Part shown: piece after piece, positions 33,912 to 41,557 of the stretch
Layout: each line of letters begins with the position of its first letter
Position numbering within the stretch: the first letter of the stretch is position 1
Made by a program: the position numbers and the translations under genes
Notes under the pieces: generated by a model
What the model saw: the letters and a program-made list of their open reading frames with translations, nothing else
Told to the model about the DNA's origin: nothing
Database searches by the model: none
Source of the DNA: Bog-756 sp963756515
Lineage (GTDB): Bacteria > Actinomycetota > Acidimicrobiia > Acidimicrobiales > RAAP-2
DNA: 64,000 nucleotides
Direction: 5' to 3'
NCBI GenBank assembly: GCA_963756515.1
Contig: CAVWNV010000010.1
Coordinates: 1-64,000, forward strand

Positions 33912-34690
33912 AACGCTGCACGGTGATCCACTTGTCGCCCGGCTGTGATCAGGGATCCGCTGAACGCCCTGGAGGACTGTTTGCGGCAGGCCGTGGCCCA
34001 ATTCCGATCCAGTGGGATAGAAGCGGTCACCTGGCATGACTGAGGCGGCCCGGCCATTGCGTAGGAATCGTCACCGCCGTGCGGCCGTCAAGCGAGTCGT
34101 ACCCATTCGTCACCGACTTCGGGTGGTGGCGGCCGTCCTGATGGCCACCGGTGGGCTGTTCCTGTTGCTTGTCACAGGTGCGTCGGCGGCGACGTTGAAC
34201 GGAACGGCCACGATCGAGGCGCCCGACAGCTCCGCGCTTACGTACCCGGCCCCGTCGACGACTCTTTTCACGATCACTCCGCCTACGGGGGCTGTCTGCT
34301 CGAACAGCACGGCCGGTGACGGCACCAAGGTCTACACCTACCTGGTTCCTCAGGGGACGAACCTCCAGAGCCTTACCGTCGTCAAAAACGGTATTTCCCC
34401 GGGCTACGCTCTCTTCGACTACACCGGGGCGCCGATCGACAACCTCCAGGTTGCCTCCAACGACGTCGTGCCAACCTTGTCGAACCAATTGGAATGGGTA
34501 CCAGCGGTCTCTAGCGGCCTCTTGTCCATCCTGCTCGGCGCCGGGGGGACAAGTGGCACCTGGGAGGCCGGTATCGCCTGCGTGAACGCCACCGGCACGC
34601 TGTCCGACAACTGGAACACCGAGGTCACCTTCACCGCCGATTCCAGCGATCCCAATGGTTTCACCTGGTCGGCGGTCCCGGGTCCTCCAT
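32990..34690 (+). repeat. Tandem gene duplication of the LAFTG surface-protein head
   Basis: The segments around 32970-33540 and 34105-34680 are clearly duplicated, with long identical runs such as GATGGCCACCGG and AACGGCCACGATCGAGGC. The encoded heads are nearly the same, while the stalks and the region between the genes have diverged. Confidence 0.7.
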
Positions 34691-35271
34691 CAAGCCCCTC
34701 GACCACAACAACCACCAGCAGCACGACCACCTCCGAACCGGGAAGCACCACAACCACCACGGCGGATGGCGGAATAACGACCACGACTGAATCGACCACC
34801 ACCACCACTGACGGCGGTTCCACCACGACCGATCCCAGCACCACGACGACCACTACGGTCGCGGCGACCTCGACCACAACAACCACCAGCCGCACGACCA
34901 CTACGTCCGACCCGCCGGCCTCGACATCGTCGACCAGTAGCACTACTACCCCAACATCAACCTCGTCGACCACCAGTACGACGTCAGGTGTCAATGCGGC
35001 CACAACCACCAGCACTTCCACTGCCACTCCGTCCTCGGCCAGTTCGGGTGGCGTTACTGGCGGGTCCGTCGATAGTTCCTCGACAGGGTCATCATCTTCG
35101 ACAGGCACGGGAAGTAGCGGAGGTGCTCTGGCCTTCACCGGACTACCCACATCAGTGCTCAAGATCCTGGGATTGGGGATGCTCGGAATAGGTCTCGGCC
35201 TCATCTTCCTCGGGTCAGGTGGAGCCCTGCGACCGCGAGCCGCGACGTACTCGAGAAGGAGCTATCGATGA
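34036..35271 (+). CDS. Surface protein with LAFTG sortase signal and Thr-rich stalk (copy 2)
   Basis: A 411-residue paralogue of the preceding protein, with the same head (LNGTATIEAPDSSALTYP, two conserved cysteines, WNTEVTFTADSSDPNGFTW). Its stalk is longer, about 145 residues that are mostly Thr and Ser with a few Gly/Pro, likely extended and perhaps glycosylated. The C-terminus is LAFTG (from residue 365), a hydrophobic helix and a basic tail. The stop overlaps the start of the sortase-like gene (ATGA), so the two are coupled. Confidence 0.8.
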   Translation: MTEAARPLRRNRHRRAAVKRVVPIRHRLRVVAAVLMATGGLFLLLVTGASAATLNGTATIEAPDSSALTYPAPSTTLFTITPPTGAVCSNSTAGDGTKVYTYLVPQGTNLQSLTVVKNGISPGYALFDYTGAPIDNLQVASNDVVPTLSNQLEWVPAVSSGLLSILLGAGGTSGTWEAGIACVNATGTLSDNWNTEVTFTADSSDPNGFTWSAVPGPPSSPSTTTTTSSTTTSEPGSTTTTTADGGITTTTESTTTTTDGGSTTTDPSTTTTTTVAATSTTTTTSRTTTTSDPPASTSSTSSTTTPTSTSSTTSTTSGVNAATTTSTSTATPSSASSGGVTGGSVDSSSTGSSSSTGTGSSGGALAFTGLPTSVLKILGLGMLGIGLGLIFLGSGGALRPRAATYSRRSYR

Positions 35272-36341
35272 GCGCTACGCAATCGGCGCTCGATCGGGAG
35301 ACGCTGCTCGTCCCAGCACCGGTAATCGGGTGGAGCGCTCCCGAATTCGGGGGATCTGCATCCCAACCCTTCATCCTTCCACCCGAGCCGATAGCGGATG
35401 CCAGCGCCTGGGACTTTTCAAACCCGGAGCAGGGGCACGGGGAAACCGCCGCTCGGGTGGACCGTTCAGAGGAGGACCTGGCATCGGACAGCTCTGCGGA
35501 TCTTGCTGCTAAGCACCCCTTGCTTCACCAGACCCGGTGTGCCCTCATCATGGTCGCCATACTCTCCATTGGTCTGGTGGTTCAGCTGGCCTGGGTCAGT
35601 AACTGGTTGCATCGTTCGGCGCAGGTTTCACTGTTCAATCAATTCCGAACCGAATTGGCCCTGGGCACGGGACCGACCGGCGCCAAGAAGCCTGCACTTG
35701 CCATTGGGAAGCCGGTGGCCCTCATTGAGATCCCGTCGATCGGTGTCAGGGAGGTGGTCGTGGAGGGCACCACGGGGTCAGCACTCGCCGACGGGCCAGG
35801 TCACCTGCGGTCGACGGTCTTCCCGGGTGGTGTCGGGAACAGCATCATCATGGGACGCGACTCCTCTTACGGTGGTCCGTTCGGTCGGATCCACGAGTTG
35901 AGGAGCGGCTCGATCATCACCGTGGTGACCCAGGTGGGCAAATCACGATTCCGGGTGCTTGCAGTGCGGTACGCGGGAGGCAAACCGTTGCGGGTGGCGG
36001 CCACGGCGTCGCGCCTGACGCTCGAGACGGCCACAGGGCCCCGGTACGCACCGTCCGGTGTCGTGACCGTCTACGCCCAGAACGTGGGAACTCCGCTGAA
36101 CTCCCAGCGTCCGCCGGTGCACACGGTGCCGGCCAGTCAGCGGCCACTGGGCATCGATACCGGGGCACTTCTATCGCTTCTACTGTGGCTGATCACGTTC
36201 GCGGTGGTTCTCGGGACCGCGGTCTGGACGTGGCACCGGCGTGGTCACCTGCAGGCCTGGATCGTGTTCGGCGCCCCCCTGGCCCTTATCTGGTTCTTTG
36301 TGGCCGACCAGGTCACCCGAGTGCTTCCGAACCTTCTGTGA
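35268..36341 (+). CDS. Sortase-fold protein lacking catalytic His and Cys
   Basis: A 357-residue membrane protein. A cytoplasmic head of about 90 residues and a membrane segment (LIMVAILSIGLVVQLAWV) precede a sortase class E/F-like domain (about 145-270): LIEIPSIGVREVVVEGTT, GPGHLRSTVFPGGVGNSI, YGGPF, and TVYAQNV. At the catalytic histidine position the sequence is IIMGRDSSYGGPF (Arg197 instead of His in GHR). At the cysteine position it is LTLETATGPRY (Ala255 instead of Cys in TLTTC). The catalytic arginine equivalent (Arg259) remains. Two more membrane segments follow. It is therefore probably a non-catalytic scaffold or substrate-binding protein. Confidence 0.82.
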   Translation: MSATQSALDRETLLVPAPVIGWSAPEFGGSASQPFILPPEPIADASAWDFSNPEQGHGETAARVDRSEEDLASDSSADLAAKHPLLHQTRCALIMVAILSIGLVVQLAWVSNWLHRSAQVSLFNQFRTELALGTGPTGAKKPALAIGKPVALIEIPSIGVREVVVEGTTGSALADGPGHLRSTVFPGGVGNSIIMGRDSSYGGPFGRIHELRSGSIITVVTQVGKSRFRVLAVRYAGGKPLRVAATASRLTLETATGPRYAPSGVVTVYAQNVGTPLNSQRPPVHTVPASQRPLGIDTGALLSLLLWLITFAVVLGTAVWTWHRRGHLQAWIVFGAPLALIWFFVADQVTRVLPNLL

Positions 36342-36374
36342 TGTACAACCTCTCTCGTACAAGGACCTGAACCC

Positions 36375-37214
36375 ATGTCGATAGACGCCGCCACCTATCA
36401 GTTCCCAGCTCCGCAGGCTGACGTGCCTCCGCAAGGTCAAGCCTCCACGCTCGAGGCCCGGGAGATCTCGGCCTGGTTCGGCGACCATCATGTCCTCGAC
36501 CGGGTGTCCCTGTTGATGCAGGCGAGGCAGGTGACCGCGCTTATCGGCCCTTCTGGCTGCGGGAAGTCGACGTTCCTGCGCATCCTCAATCGGATGCACG
36601 AGCTCACCCCGTCGGCCTCCCTCGCCGGCGACGTGCTCCTCGACGGTTCCGACATCTACGGGCTCGACAAGAAGTTGACCGAGGCCCGGCGGCACATCGG
36701 AATGGTGTTCCAGAAGCCCAACCCCTTTCCCACCATGTCCATCTACGACAACGTGCTAGCCGGTCTCAAGCTGACGGGCAGCCGCAAGGATCAGGGCGAG
36801 AAGGACGAGATCGTTCAGAGCTGTCTGACCAAGGCCGGCCTGTGGAACGAGGTGGCGAACCGCCTCCGCCAACCGGGCGGCGCCCTATCTGGTGGACAGC
36901 AGCAACGCCTCTGTATCGCCCGGGCATTGGCCATCAAGCCCCGGGTCCTCCTGATGGACGAACCGTGCTCGGCCCTCGACCCCACCTCCACCCGCCGGAT
37001 CGAGACCACCATCGAGGAGCTTCGCACCGAGGTCACCATCGTCATCGTGACCCACAACATGCAACAGGCCCAGCGGGTGTCGGACTACACGGCCTTTTTC
37101 CTCGCTGAGCAGGGAACTCCTGGGTACATCATCGAACACGGACCGACCGATGCCATGTTCGAGGAGCCACAGGATCCCCGCACCTTCGACTATGTGAACG
37201 GCCGTTTCGGCTGA
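36375..37214 (+). CDS. pstB: Phosphate ABC transporter ATPase PstB
   Basis: A 279-residue ATPase of the phosphate importer. Walker A GPSGCGKST, Q-loop VFQKPNPFPTMSIYDNV, signature LSGGQQQRL, Walker B VLLMDEPCSALDP and switch VTHNM are complete. The FQKPNPFP and DEPCSALDP forms are specific to PstB. It sits after the surface genes rather than next to pstA, closing the island core. ATG 36375 has a purine-rich leader (AAGGACCTGA). Confidence 0.95.
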   Translation: MSIDAATYQFPAPQADVPPQGQASTLEAREISAWFGDHHVLDRVSLLMQARQVTALIGPSGCGKSTFLRILNRMHELTPSASLAGDVLLDGSDIYGLDKKLTEARRHIGMVFQKPNPFPTMSIYDNVLAGLKLTGSRKDQGEKDEIVQSCLTKAGLWNEVANRLRQPGGALSGGQQQRLCIARALAIKPRVLLMDEPCSALDPTSTRRIETTIEELRTEVTIVIVTHNMQQAQRVSDYTAFFLAEQGTPGYIIEHGPTDAMFEEPQDPRTFDYVNGRFG

Positions 37215-37249
37215 GTCCGTGCGGCTCAATCGGCTGCCTTCCAACCCCC

Positions 37250-37279
37250 TTACAAACCCAGTGACTCGGTAGGTATACT
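37250..37279 (+). promoter_or_regulatory. Candidate sigma70-type promoter
   Basis: TTACAA (37250-37255) and TATACT (37274-37279) are spaced 18 bases apart. The box lies 29 bases before the next ATG, in a locally AT-rich gap after pstB. It would drive the two small genes downstream separately from the pst unit. Confidence 0.5.
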
Positions 37280-37308
37280 TACTGGACGCAGAACCGGAGC
37301 ACCTGACG

Positions 37309-37635
37309 ATGACAAATCCCGATGGAAACGAGGCGGCTCCCGCGTATACCCGTGCGTCCGTGATGGCGTACCTCAAGGCAGCAGAGGAGGAGCGCCAGCG
37401 GATCAGGCTCGCTATCGCCCAGGCCCGCTATCGCAAGGACCTGGCTATGAGCCGGGTCGACCGCCTCGGCTCGCTTGAGCCGGATCATCAGGCCTGGAGT
37501 GGGTCGAACGGGAACGGCGGAGATCTGCCCGCCCTGGCCGGCGGCGCGTCGAATGGACAGGCCCACTGGTCGGCGCCGAGCGCCGAAGTGAACTGGTTGC
37601 CGATCGACCCGGTGGTCGGAGTGACCCGTGACTGA
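37309..37635 (+). CDS. Small helical protein of unknown function, 108 residues
   Basis: The first 50 residues are helical and charged (VMAYLKAAEEERQRIRLAIA then QARYRKDLAMSRVDRL) and could form a coiled coil; the rest is Gly/Ala/Ser-rich and probably unstructured. There is no signal peptide, so it is likely cytoplasmic. It overlaps the next gene by 8 bases, has its own promoter candidate, and directly follows pstB. No family recognised. Confidence 0.6.
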   Translation: MTNPDGNEAAPAYTRASVMAYLKAAEEERQRIRLAIAQARYRKDLAMSRVDRLGSLEPDHQAWSGSNGNGGDLPALAGGASNGQAHWSAPSAEVNWLPIDPVVGVTRD

Positions 37636-38500
37636 CCTGGCCTATGTCCCCCCCGTCGGCAGTTCACCCAGCACGGCCGGCTCGACCGAGTACATCCCTG
37701 GCGACGTGGTTCGCCGGCTGGTGGCGTGGAGCGAGCGGGATATCGAGATGCTCCGTGCCGAGCTCGAACTCCTACTGAAGGACGCCGAAGCGATCGAGCA
37801 GCGGCTCACACTTCTCGAGCCGGGAGCGTCCCGGATCAACCGGCTGAACGGCCACCAGGCGCAGCCCGTTGCCGCTCCGGCGGTCATCCCGCTTGGAGCG
37901 GCGGCGTGGCCACCGCAGAACGAATGGACCGTCTCCGATCTCACGGCCGCCGTTCCCGCCGTTTCCGAGCCGATCGGGATCATGCCGGCGGTTCCAGCAC
38001 CCACCGTCTCCGATCCGACCATCGCCATGCCGGCAGTTCCAGCCCCAACCGTCTCCGATCCGACCATTGCCATTCCGGTCGTGTCCGCATCGCCGGCAGC
38101 GCCGTCCGTCTCTCCACCCCCTGTCTCCGACCCGACCGCCATCGTTCCGAGCGTCAACGGTTCGACGACGTGGGAGCCGGCCGCATCCGAGCCGATCGGG
38201 GGCCCTTCGTCGAGTCCGTCGCCCGCAGGCCCTCCAACGTCAGGCCGCACCGGCCGGACGACCGTTGTGTACCGTCCACCGTTGTCGGTCGTACCGAGCC
38301 GGCCCGACGCCCGCGTGGTCGAAGACGGACCGGACCCCGATCCCAGCGTCGCCGCCGCGGCCGGGCCGGCGACCCGGAGAGAGATCGTACGTGGCCGTGG
38401 CCAGGGTGGTCCGTTGGGGAACCTATTCCGGGGCCGCTGGATGATGAAGGCGGGAATGATCATCGCCGTCATGGGCATCGTCTTCCTGAAGTTCGGCTGA
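37628..38500 (+). CDS. Tail-anchored Pro/Ala-rich protein, 290 residues
   Basis: The N-terminal 75 residues are helical (VVRRLVAWSERDIEMLRAEL, LLLKDAEAIEQRLTLLEP), like the preceding small protein. The middle is a Pro/Ala/Ser-rich region with two 15-residue repeats (MPAVPAPTVSDPTIA). The C-terminus has a basic patch (NLFRGRWMMK) and a single membrane helix (AGMIIAVMGIVFLKFG) ending the protein. It is probably held in the membrane with its bulk in the cytoplasm. Start GTG 37628 overlaps the previous gene. Function unknown; perhaps it couples the anchored complex to the cytoplasm. Confidence 0.6.
   Translation: MTDLAYVPPVGSSPSTAGSTEYIPGDVVRRLVAWSERDIEMLRAELELLLKDAEAIEQRLTLLEPGASRINRLNGHQAQPVAAPAVIPLGAAAWPPQNEWTVSDLTAAVPAVSEPIGIMPAVPAPTVSDPTIAMPAVPAPTVSDPTIAIPVVSASPAAPSVSPPPVSDPTAIVPSVNGSTTWEPAASEPIGGPSSSPSPAGPPTSGRTGRTTVVYRPPLSVVPSRPDARVVEDGPDPDPSVAAAAGPATRREIVRGRGQGGPLGNLFRGRWMMKAGMIIAVMGIVFLKFG
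37982..38071 (+). repeat. Two tandem 45-bp repeats in coding sequence
   Basis: Copies at 37982-38026 and 38027-38071 differ at only a few positions, mostly third codon bases, and encode the same 15 residues (MPAVPAPTVSDPTIA). Such units can change number by slippage. Confidence 0.85.
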
Positions 38501-38644
38501 CCCCGTCGTCTGACGGCCTGCGCCGGTCACAGGGTCGACCCATCGGAGCTCTCGATCGTCGTCAACCCACCGACCCGAGGGGCCGACCGCCAGGTCGGCG
38601 AATTCGCTAGCGTGAGGCTGACGCCGATCCGAGGAGGGTTCACC

Positions 38645-39031
38645 ATGGGAGCTTCGGAGGATGCCGAACGGATCGTTCGGGACTTCTGTGCCGCATTCGA
38701 GAAGCACGACGCCGAGGCCCTGCGCCCGTATTTCACCGAGGATGTCGTGTATCACAACATCCCGATGGAACCGGCCGTGGGGATCGATGCCGCCATCGCC
38801 TTCATCGAGGGGTTCTTCGGCATGGCCGACAGCATGGTGATCGAGACCGTCCACTTGGCCGTGCGTGACAACCTGGTGCTGACCGAGCGGGTGGACACGT
38901 TCAGGATCGGTGGTGTGGTGGCCCCGCTGCCGGTCATGGGGACGTTCGAGCTCCGCGACGGGAAGATATGCGCGTGGCGTGACTACTTCGACCTGGCCCA
39001 GATCACCGCCATGTTCTCGGCGGAGTCCTGA
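38645..39031 (+). CDS. Limonene-1,2-epoxide hydrolase-like protein
   Basis: A 128-residue protein of the SnoaL/limonene-epoxide-hydrolase fold. The full active-site set known from Rhodococcus LEH can be placed: Tyr36 and Asn38 (VVYHNIP), Arg82 and Asp84 (ERVDTF), and Asp113 (WRDYFD). It should add water to a small epoxide; the actual substrate is unknown. A GGAGG site lies before ATG 38645. Confidence 0.82.
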   Translation: MGASEDAERIVRDFCAAFEKHDAEALRPYFTEDVVYHNIPMEPAVGIDAAIAFIEGFFGMADSMVIETVHLAVRDNLVLTERVDTFRIGGVVAPLPVMGTFELRDGKICAWRDYFDLAQITAMFSAES

Positions 39032-39079
39032 GCGTTCCCGACTGGGCTGCCGCCGATGTCGGAATCCTGAGCTAGGGCC

Positions 39080-39763
39080 ATGGCGAACGGGACAGCCAGA
39101 CCGGTGGCGGTGCTCTTCGACGTCGACGAGACGCTCGTCCACACCGGCGGTGCCGGCGCCCGAAGCTGGAATGCCGCCTTCGAGAAGATCTACGGCATAC
39201 CTGCCGACATAGGGCAGCACACATCGGCGGGGGAGACCGACCCCCAGGTGGTCCGAGCTACCTTCACGGGCGTGATGGGCCGCGACCCCAACGACGAGGA
39301 ACTCGACCACCTCTACGTCCAGTACCTCCTGCATCTGGCCGACGACATTCTGGTCTCCGAGCACTACCGGATATTGCCGGGGGTCGAGCAGACCCTGGTG
39401 GCGCTGGGGGAGGCGGGCGTCCTGTTGGGCCTGGTGTCCGGAGCCATGGAGGGAGCGGCCCGCACCAAGCTCATCCCGGCCGATCTCAACCGGTTCTTCA
39501 TCTTCGGCACCTACGGTTCGGACTCTCCCGACCGGGCCGAACTGACGGGCATCGGCATCGAGAAGGCAGCCCGCCTGCATGTCGGGTTGGTGCCCTCGCA
39601 GGTGTTCGTGGTGGGAGACACCCCACGTGATCTGGACGCGGCCAAGTCGGCCGGAGCAGTGTCGGTGGGTGTGGCCAGCGGCAAGTACTCCGTCGACGAA
39701 CTGGTGGCGGCCGGCGGAGATCACGTGCTCGGCTCCCTCACCGCGCCGTTCCCCGGCCTGTAG
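39080..39763 (+). CDS. HAD-superfamily hydrolase (phosphoglycolate-phosphatase-like)
   Basis: A 227-residue HAD enzyme with motif I FDVDETL, motif II LVSGA, a motif III lysine equivalent near ARTKLIP or IEKAAR, and motif IV VVGDTPRDLDAAKSAG. A helical cap between about residues 25 and 85 makes it a C1-cap phosphatase. The substrate could be phosphoglycolate or another small phosphate ester. It sits 48 bases after the epoxide-hydrolase-like gene in the same direction. Confidence 0.85.
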   Translation: MANGTARPVAVLFDVDETLVHTGGAGARSWNAAFEKIYGIPADIGQHTSAGETDPQVVRATFTGVMGRDPNDEELDHLYVQYLLHLADDILVSEHYRILPGVEQTLVALGEAGVLLGLVSGAMEGAARTKLIPADLNRFFIFGTYGSDSPDRAELTGIGIEKAARLHVGLVPSQVFVVGDTPRDLDAAKSAGAVSVGVASGKYSVDELVAAGGDHVLGSLTAPFPGL

Positions 39764-39884
39764 CGCCCCGGCCTTCAGCGCACGGCCTCGCACCTCCTCC
39801 CATCGGCGGTGGGGGACCGCCGCCGCGACCCGGATGCCGGCGCGGCATTGTCCCCGGCCGGTGCTCGGCCCAATATGGGTGGGT

Positions 39885-41006
39885 ATGGACGACACGCTCC
39901 CGCTGCCGACCCTGCTGTCGGCCGCCCTGGTGGCCTTCACCATCGAGTTCGACAACGAGTTCGAGCACCGGATGGTCCACCGGACCACGACCGGGTTGCC
40001 ACCCGCCCGAGCGCAGAGAGGGCCGTGGCTGGTGTCCCAGGTCATGTGGTCGAACGTCATGCAGTATGTCGACCCCGGAGGCGTGCGAGTCGAGGAGCTG
40101 CACACACGGGCCCGGACCAACCGCGATTCCTTGGCCGGTCTCCGACGGTGGGGGTACGTCACCTTCGAACCCACCCCGCCCGGCCGACGGAAGACACCCA
40201 CCCCGGATACGGTCATCCGGCCGACCAGGGCCGGCCGGCACGCTCAGGAGGTGTGGGGTCCCCTGGCGGGGATCATCGAGAGTCGCTGGCGGGACCGGTT
40301 CGTTGGGGACCGGGTCGATGCTCTGCGCCAGTCACTGCTCTCGCTCCTCGGCCAGATCGGGCTGCGCCTGCCCGACTACGTCCCCATCGTCCATCCCACC
40401 CTGAACGGGAATGCGGAGATTCCGACGGTGGGCGCGTCATCAGCCACGGCAACCGGGAGCGGTCCCGACGCCGGGCCCGATCTCGCCGCGCTCATCTCCA
40501 AGGTGCTCCTGGCCTTCACCGTCGAGTTCGAGAGCAAGACGAAGATCTCGCTCCCCATCAGCGCCACCACCCTCCGGGTCCTGGACGAGGAGGGGATCCG
40601 GGTCCGGGACTTATCCGCTCTGACCGGGGTGTCGAAGGAGGGCAATGCCATGTCGTTGGGATATCTGGCCCGACATGAGTGTGTGCTGGTCGGGAGCGAT
40701 CCAGCCGCGGCTCGGGGCAGGTCGGCCCGACTCACCGCCAAGGGCCGGAAGGCCCAGCTCAAGTACGTCCGGGTCCTCGACGGCATCGAGCGGCAGTGGG
40801 AGACCCGGTTCGGTCCGGACCGGATGGACGGGCTGCGCACCACCCTCTCCCTTCTGGTGGGGGGCCGGCCGACACCTGAGAGCTCACCGTTGTTCCGCGG
40901 ACTGGTCCCCTATCCCGACGGCTGGCGGGCATCCGTCCCCACGCCCGTGACGTTGCCGCACTACCCCATGGTCCTCCACCGCGGCGGCTTCCCCGACGGC
41001 AGCTAG
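39885..41006 (+). CDS. Duplicated winged-helix (MarR-like) protein
   Basis: A 373-residue cytoplasmic protein made of two similar halves. Half 1 (LLSAALVAFTIEFDNEFEHR, RWGYVTFEP, TVIRPTRAGRHAQEVWGPL, SRWRDRFVGDRVDALRQSLLSLL) parallels half 2 (LISKVLLAFTVEFESKTKIS, VRDLSALTGVSKEGNAMSLG, ARLTAKGRKAQLKYVRVLDG, RQWETRFGPDRMDGLRTTLSLL). Each looks like a MarR-type winged helix with its dimerisation helices, so one chain may act as an internal dimer. The regulator role is inference; half 2 keeps a clear helix-turn-helix (LSALTGVSKEGNAMSLGYL). Start ATG 39885 follows GGGTGGG. Confidence 0.7.
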   Translation: MDDTLPLPTLLSAALVAFTIEFDNEFEHRMVHRTTTGLPPARAQRGPWLVSQVMWSNVMQYVDPGGVRVEELHTRARTNRDSLAGLRRWGYVTFEPTPPGRRKTPTPDTVIRPTRAGRHAQEVWGPLAGIIESRWRDRFVGDRVDALRQSLLSLLGQIGLRLPDYVPIVHPTLNGNAEIPTVGASSATATGSGPDAGPDLAALISKVLLAFTVEFESKTKISLPISATTLRVLDEEGIRVRDLSALTGVSKEGNAMSLGYLARHECVLVGSDPAAARGRSARLTAKGRKAQLKYVRVLDGIERQWETRFGPDRMDGLRTTLSLLVGGRPTPESSPLFRGLVPYPDGWRASVPTPVTLPHYPMVLHRGGFPDGS

Positions 41007-41031
41007 GAGCACCGGAGCACCGGAGCAATGG

Positions 41032-41505
41032 TCACCGGGCCTCCGCGCCCGGGCTCGACGTGGCCCCGGGTGCCACCATCTCGATGGCGATGCCGTCGGG
41101 GTCACGCAGCTGCAACGACGGGTTCCCGTTCTCCATCACCACGCCGGGATGGGCGATGCCGATGTCGGCTAGGTGATGTGCCCACGCCTCCAGGGACTCG
41201 CCGTCGGGAACGGCGAAAGCCAGATGGTCCAGTCGATCCGCCACCGGCGGTGCCGTGGCGACGACGTGTTGCCGATCGTGCCCTGGACCCGGGGGAGCGT
41301 CCGGATCGACCGTCAGTACGATCACGATCTTGGCGCCGCGATGGCGGAGCGCCATGTATCCGGCCTCACGGTCCTCGACCTGTCGCTCCAGTCCGAGGGC
41401 CGTGGTGTACCAATCGGTGCTGACATCGATGTCGGTGACGTTCATTTGCACATGCGAGAGCCCGGTGATGGGTGCGGTGGAGACCGCTTCGTTCGGATCG
41501 ACCAC
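41032..41505 (-). CDS. VOC-family (glyoxalase-like) protein
   Basis: A 157-residue protein of the vicinal-oxygen-chelate fold: GLSHVQMNVTDIDVSTDWY, YMALRHRGAKIVIVL, DHLAFAVPDGESLEAW and LRDPDGIAIEMVAP. The usual metal ligands (His in SHVQ, His in DHLAF, Glu in IEMVA) are present. It could be a dioxygenase or lyase or act in drug binding; the substrate is unknown. Start GTG 41505. Confidence 0.82.
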   Translation of the reverse strand: MVDPNEAVSTAPITGLSHVQMNVTDIDVSTDWYTTALGLERQVEDREAGYMALRHRGAKIVIVLTVDPDAPPGPGHDRQHVVATAPPVADRLDHLAFAVPDGESLEAWAHHLADIGIAHPGVVMENGNPSLQLRDPDGIAIEMVAPGATSSPGAEAR

Positions 41506-41557
41506 GTGCCGATTCTACCGATCCGGACCGGACGCTCTCCGCTGGAGCACAGCTCCG

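Noticed and set aside
34680..35100. A CRISPR-like or satellite array in the ACC/ACG-rich stretch.
   Set aside because: It is the in-frame Thr/Ser stalk of a surface protein; there are no regular repeats and spacers.
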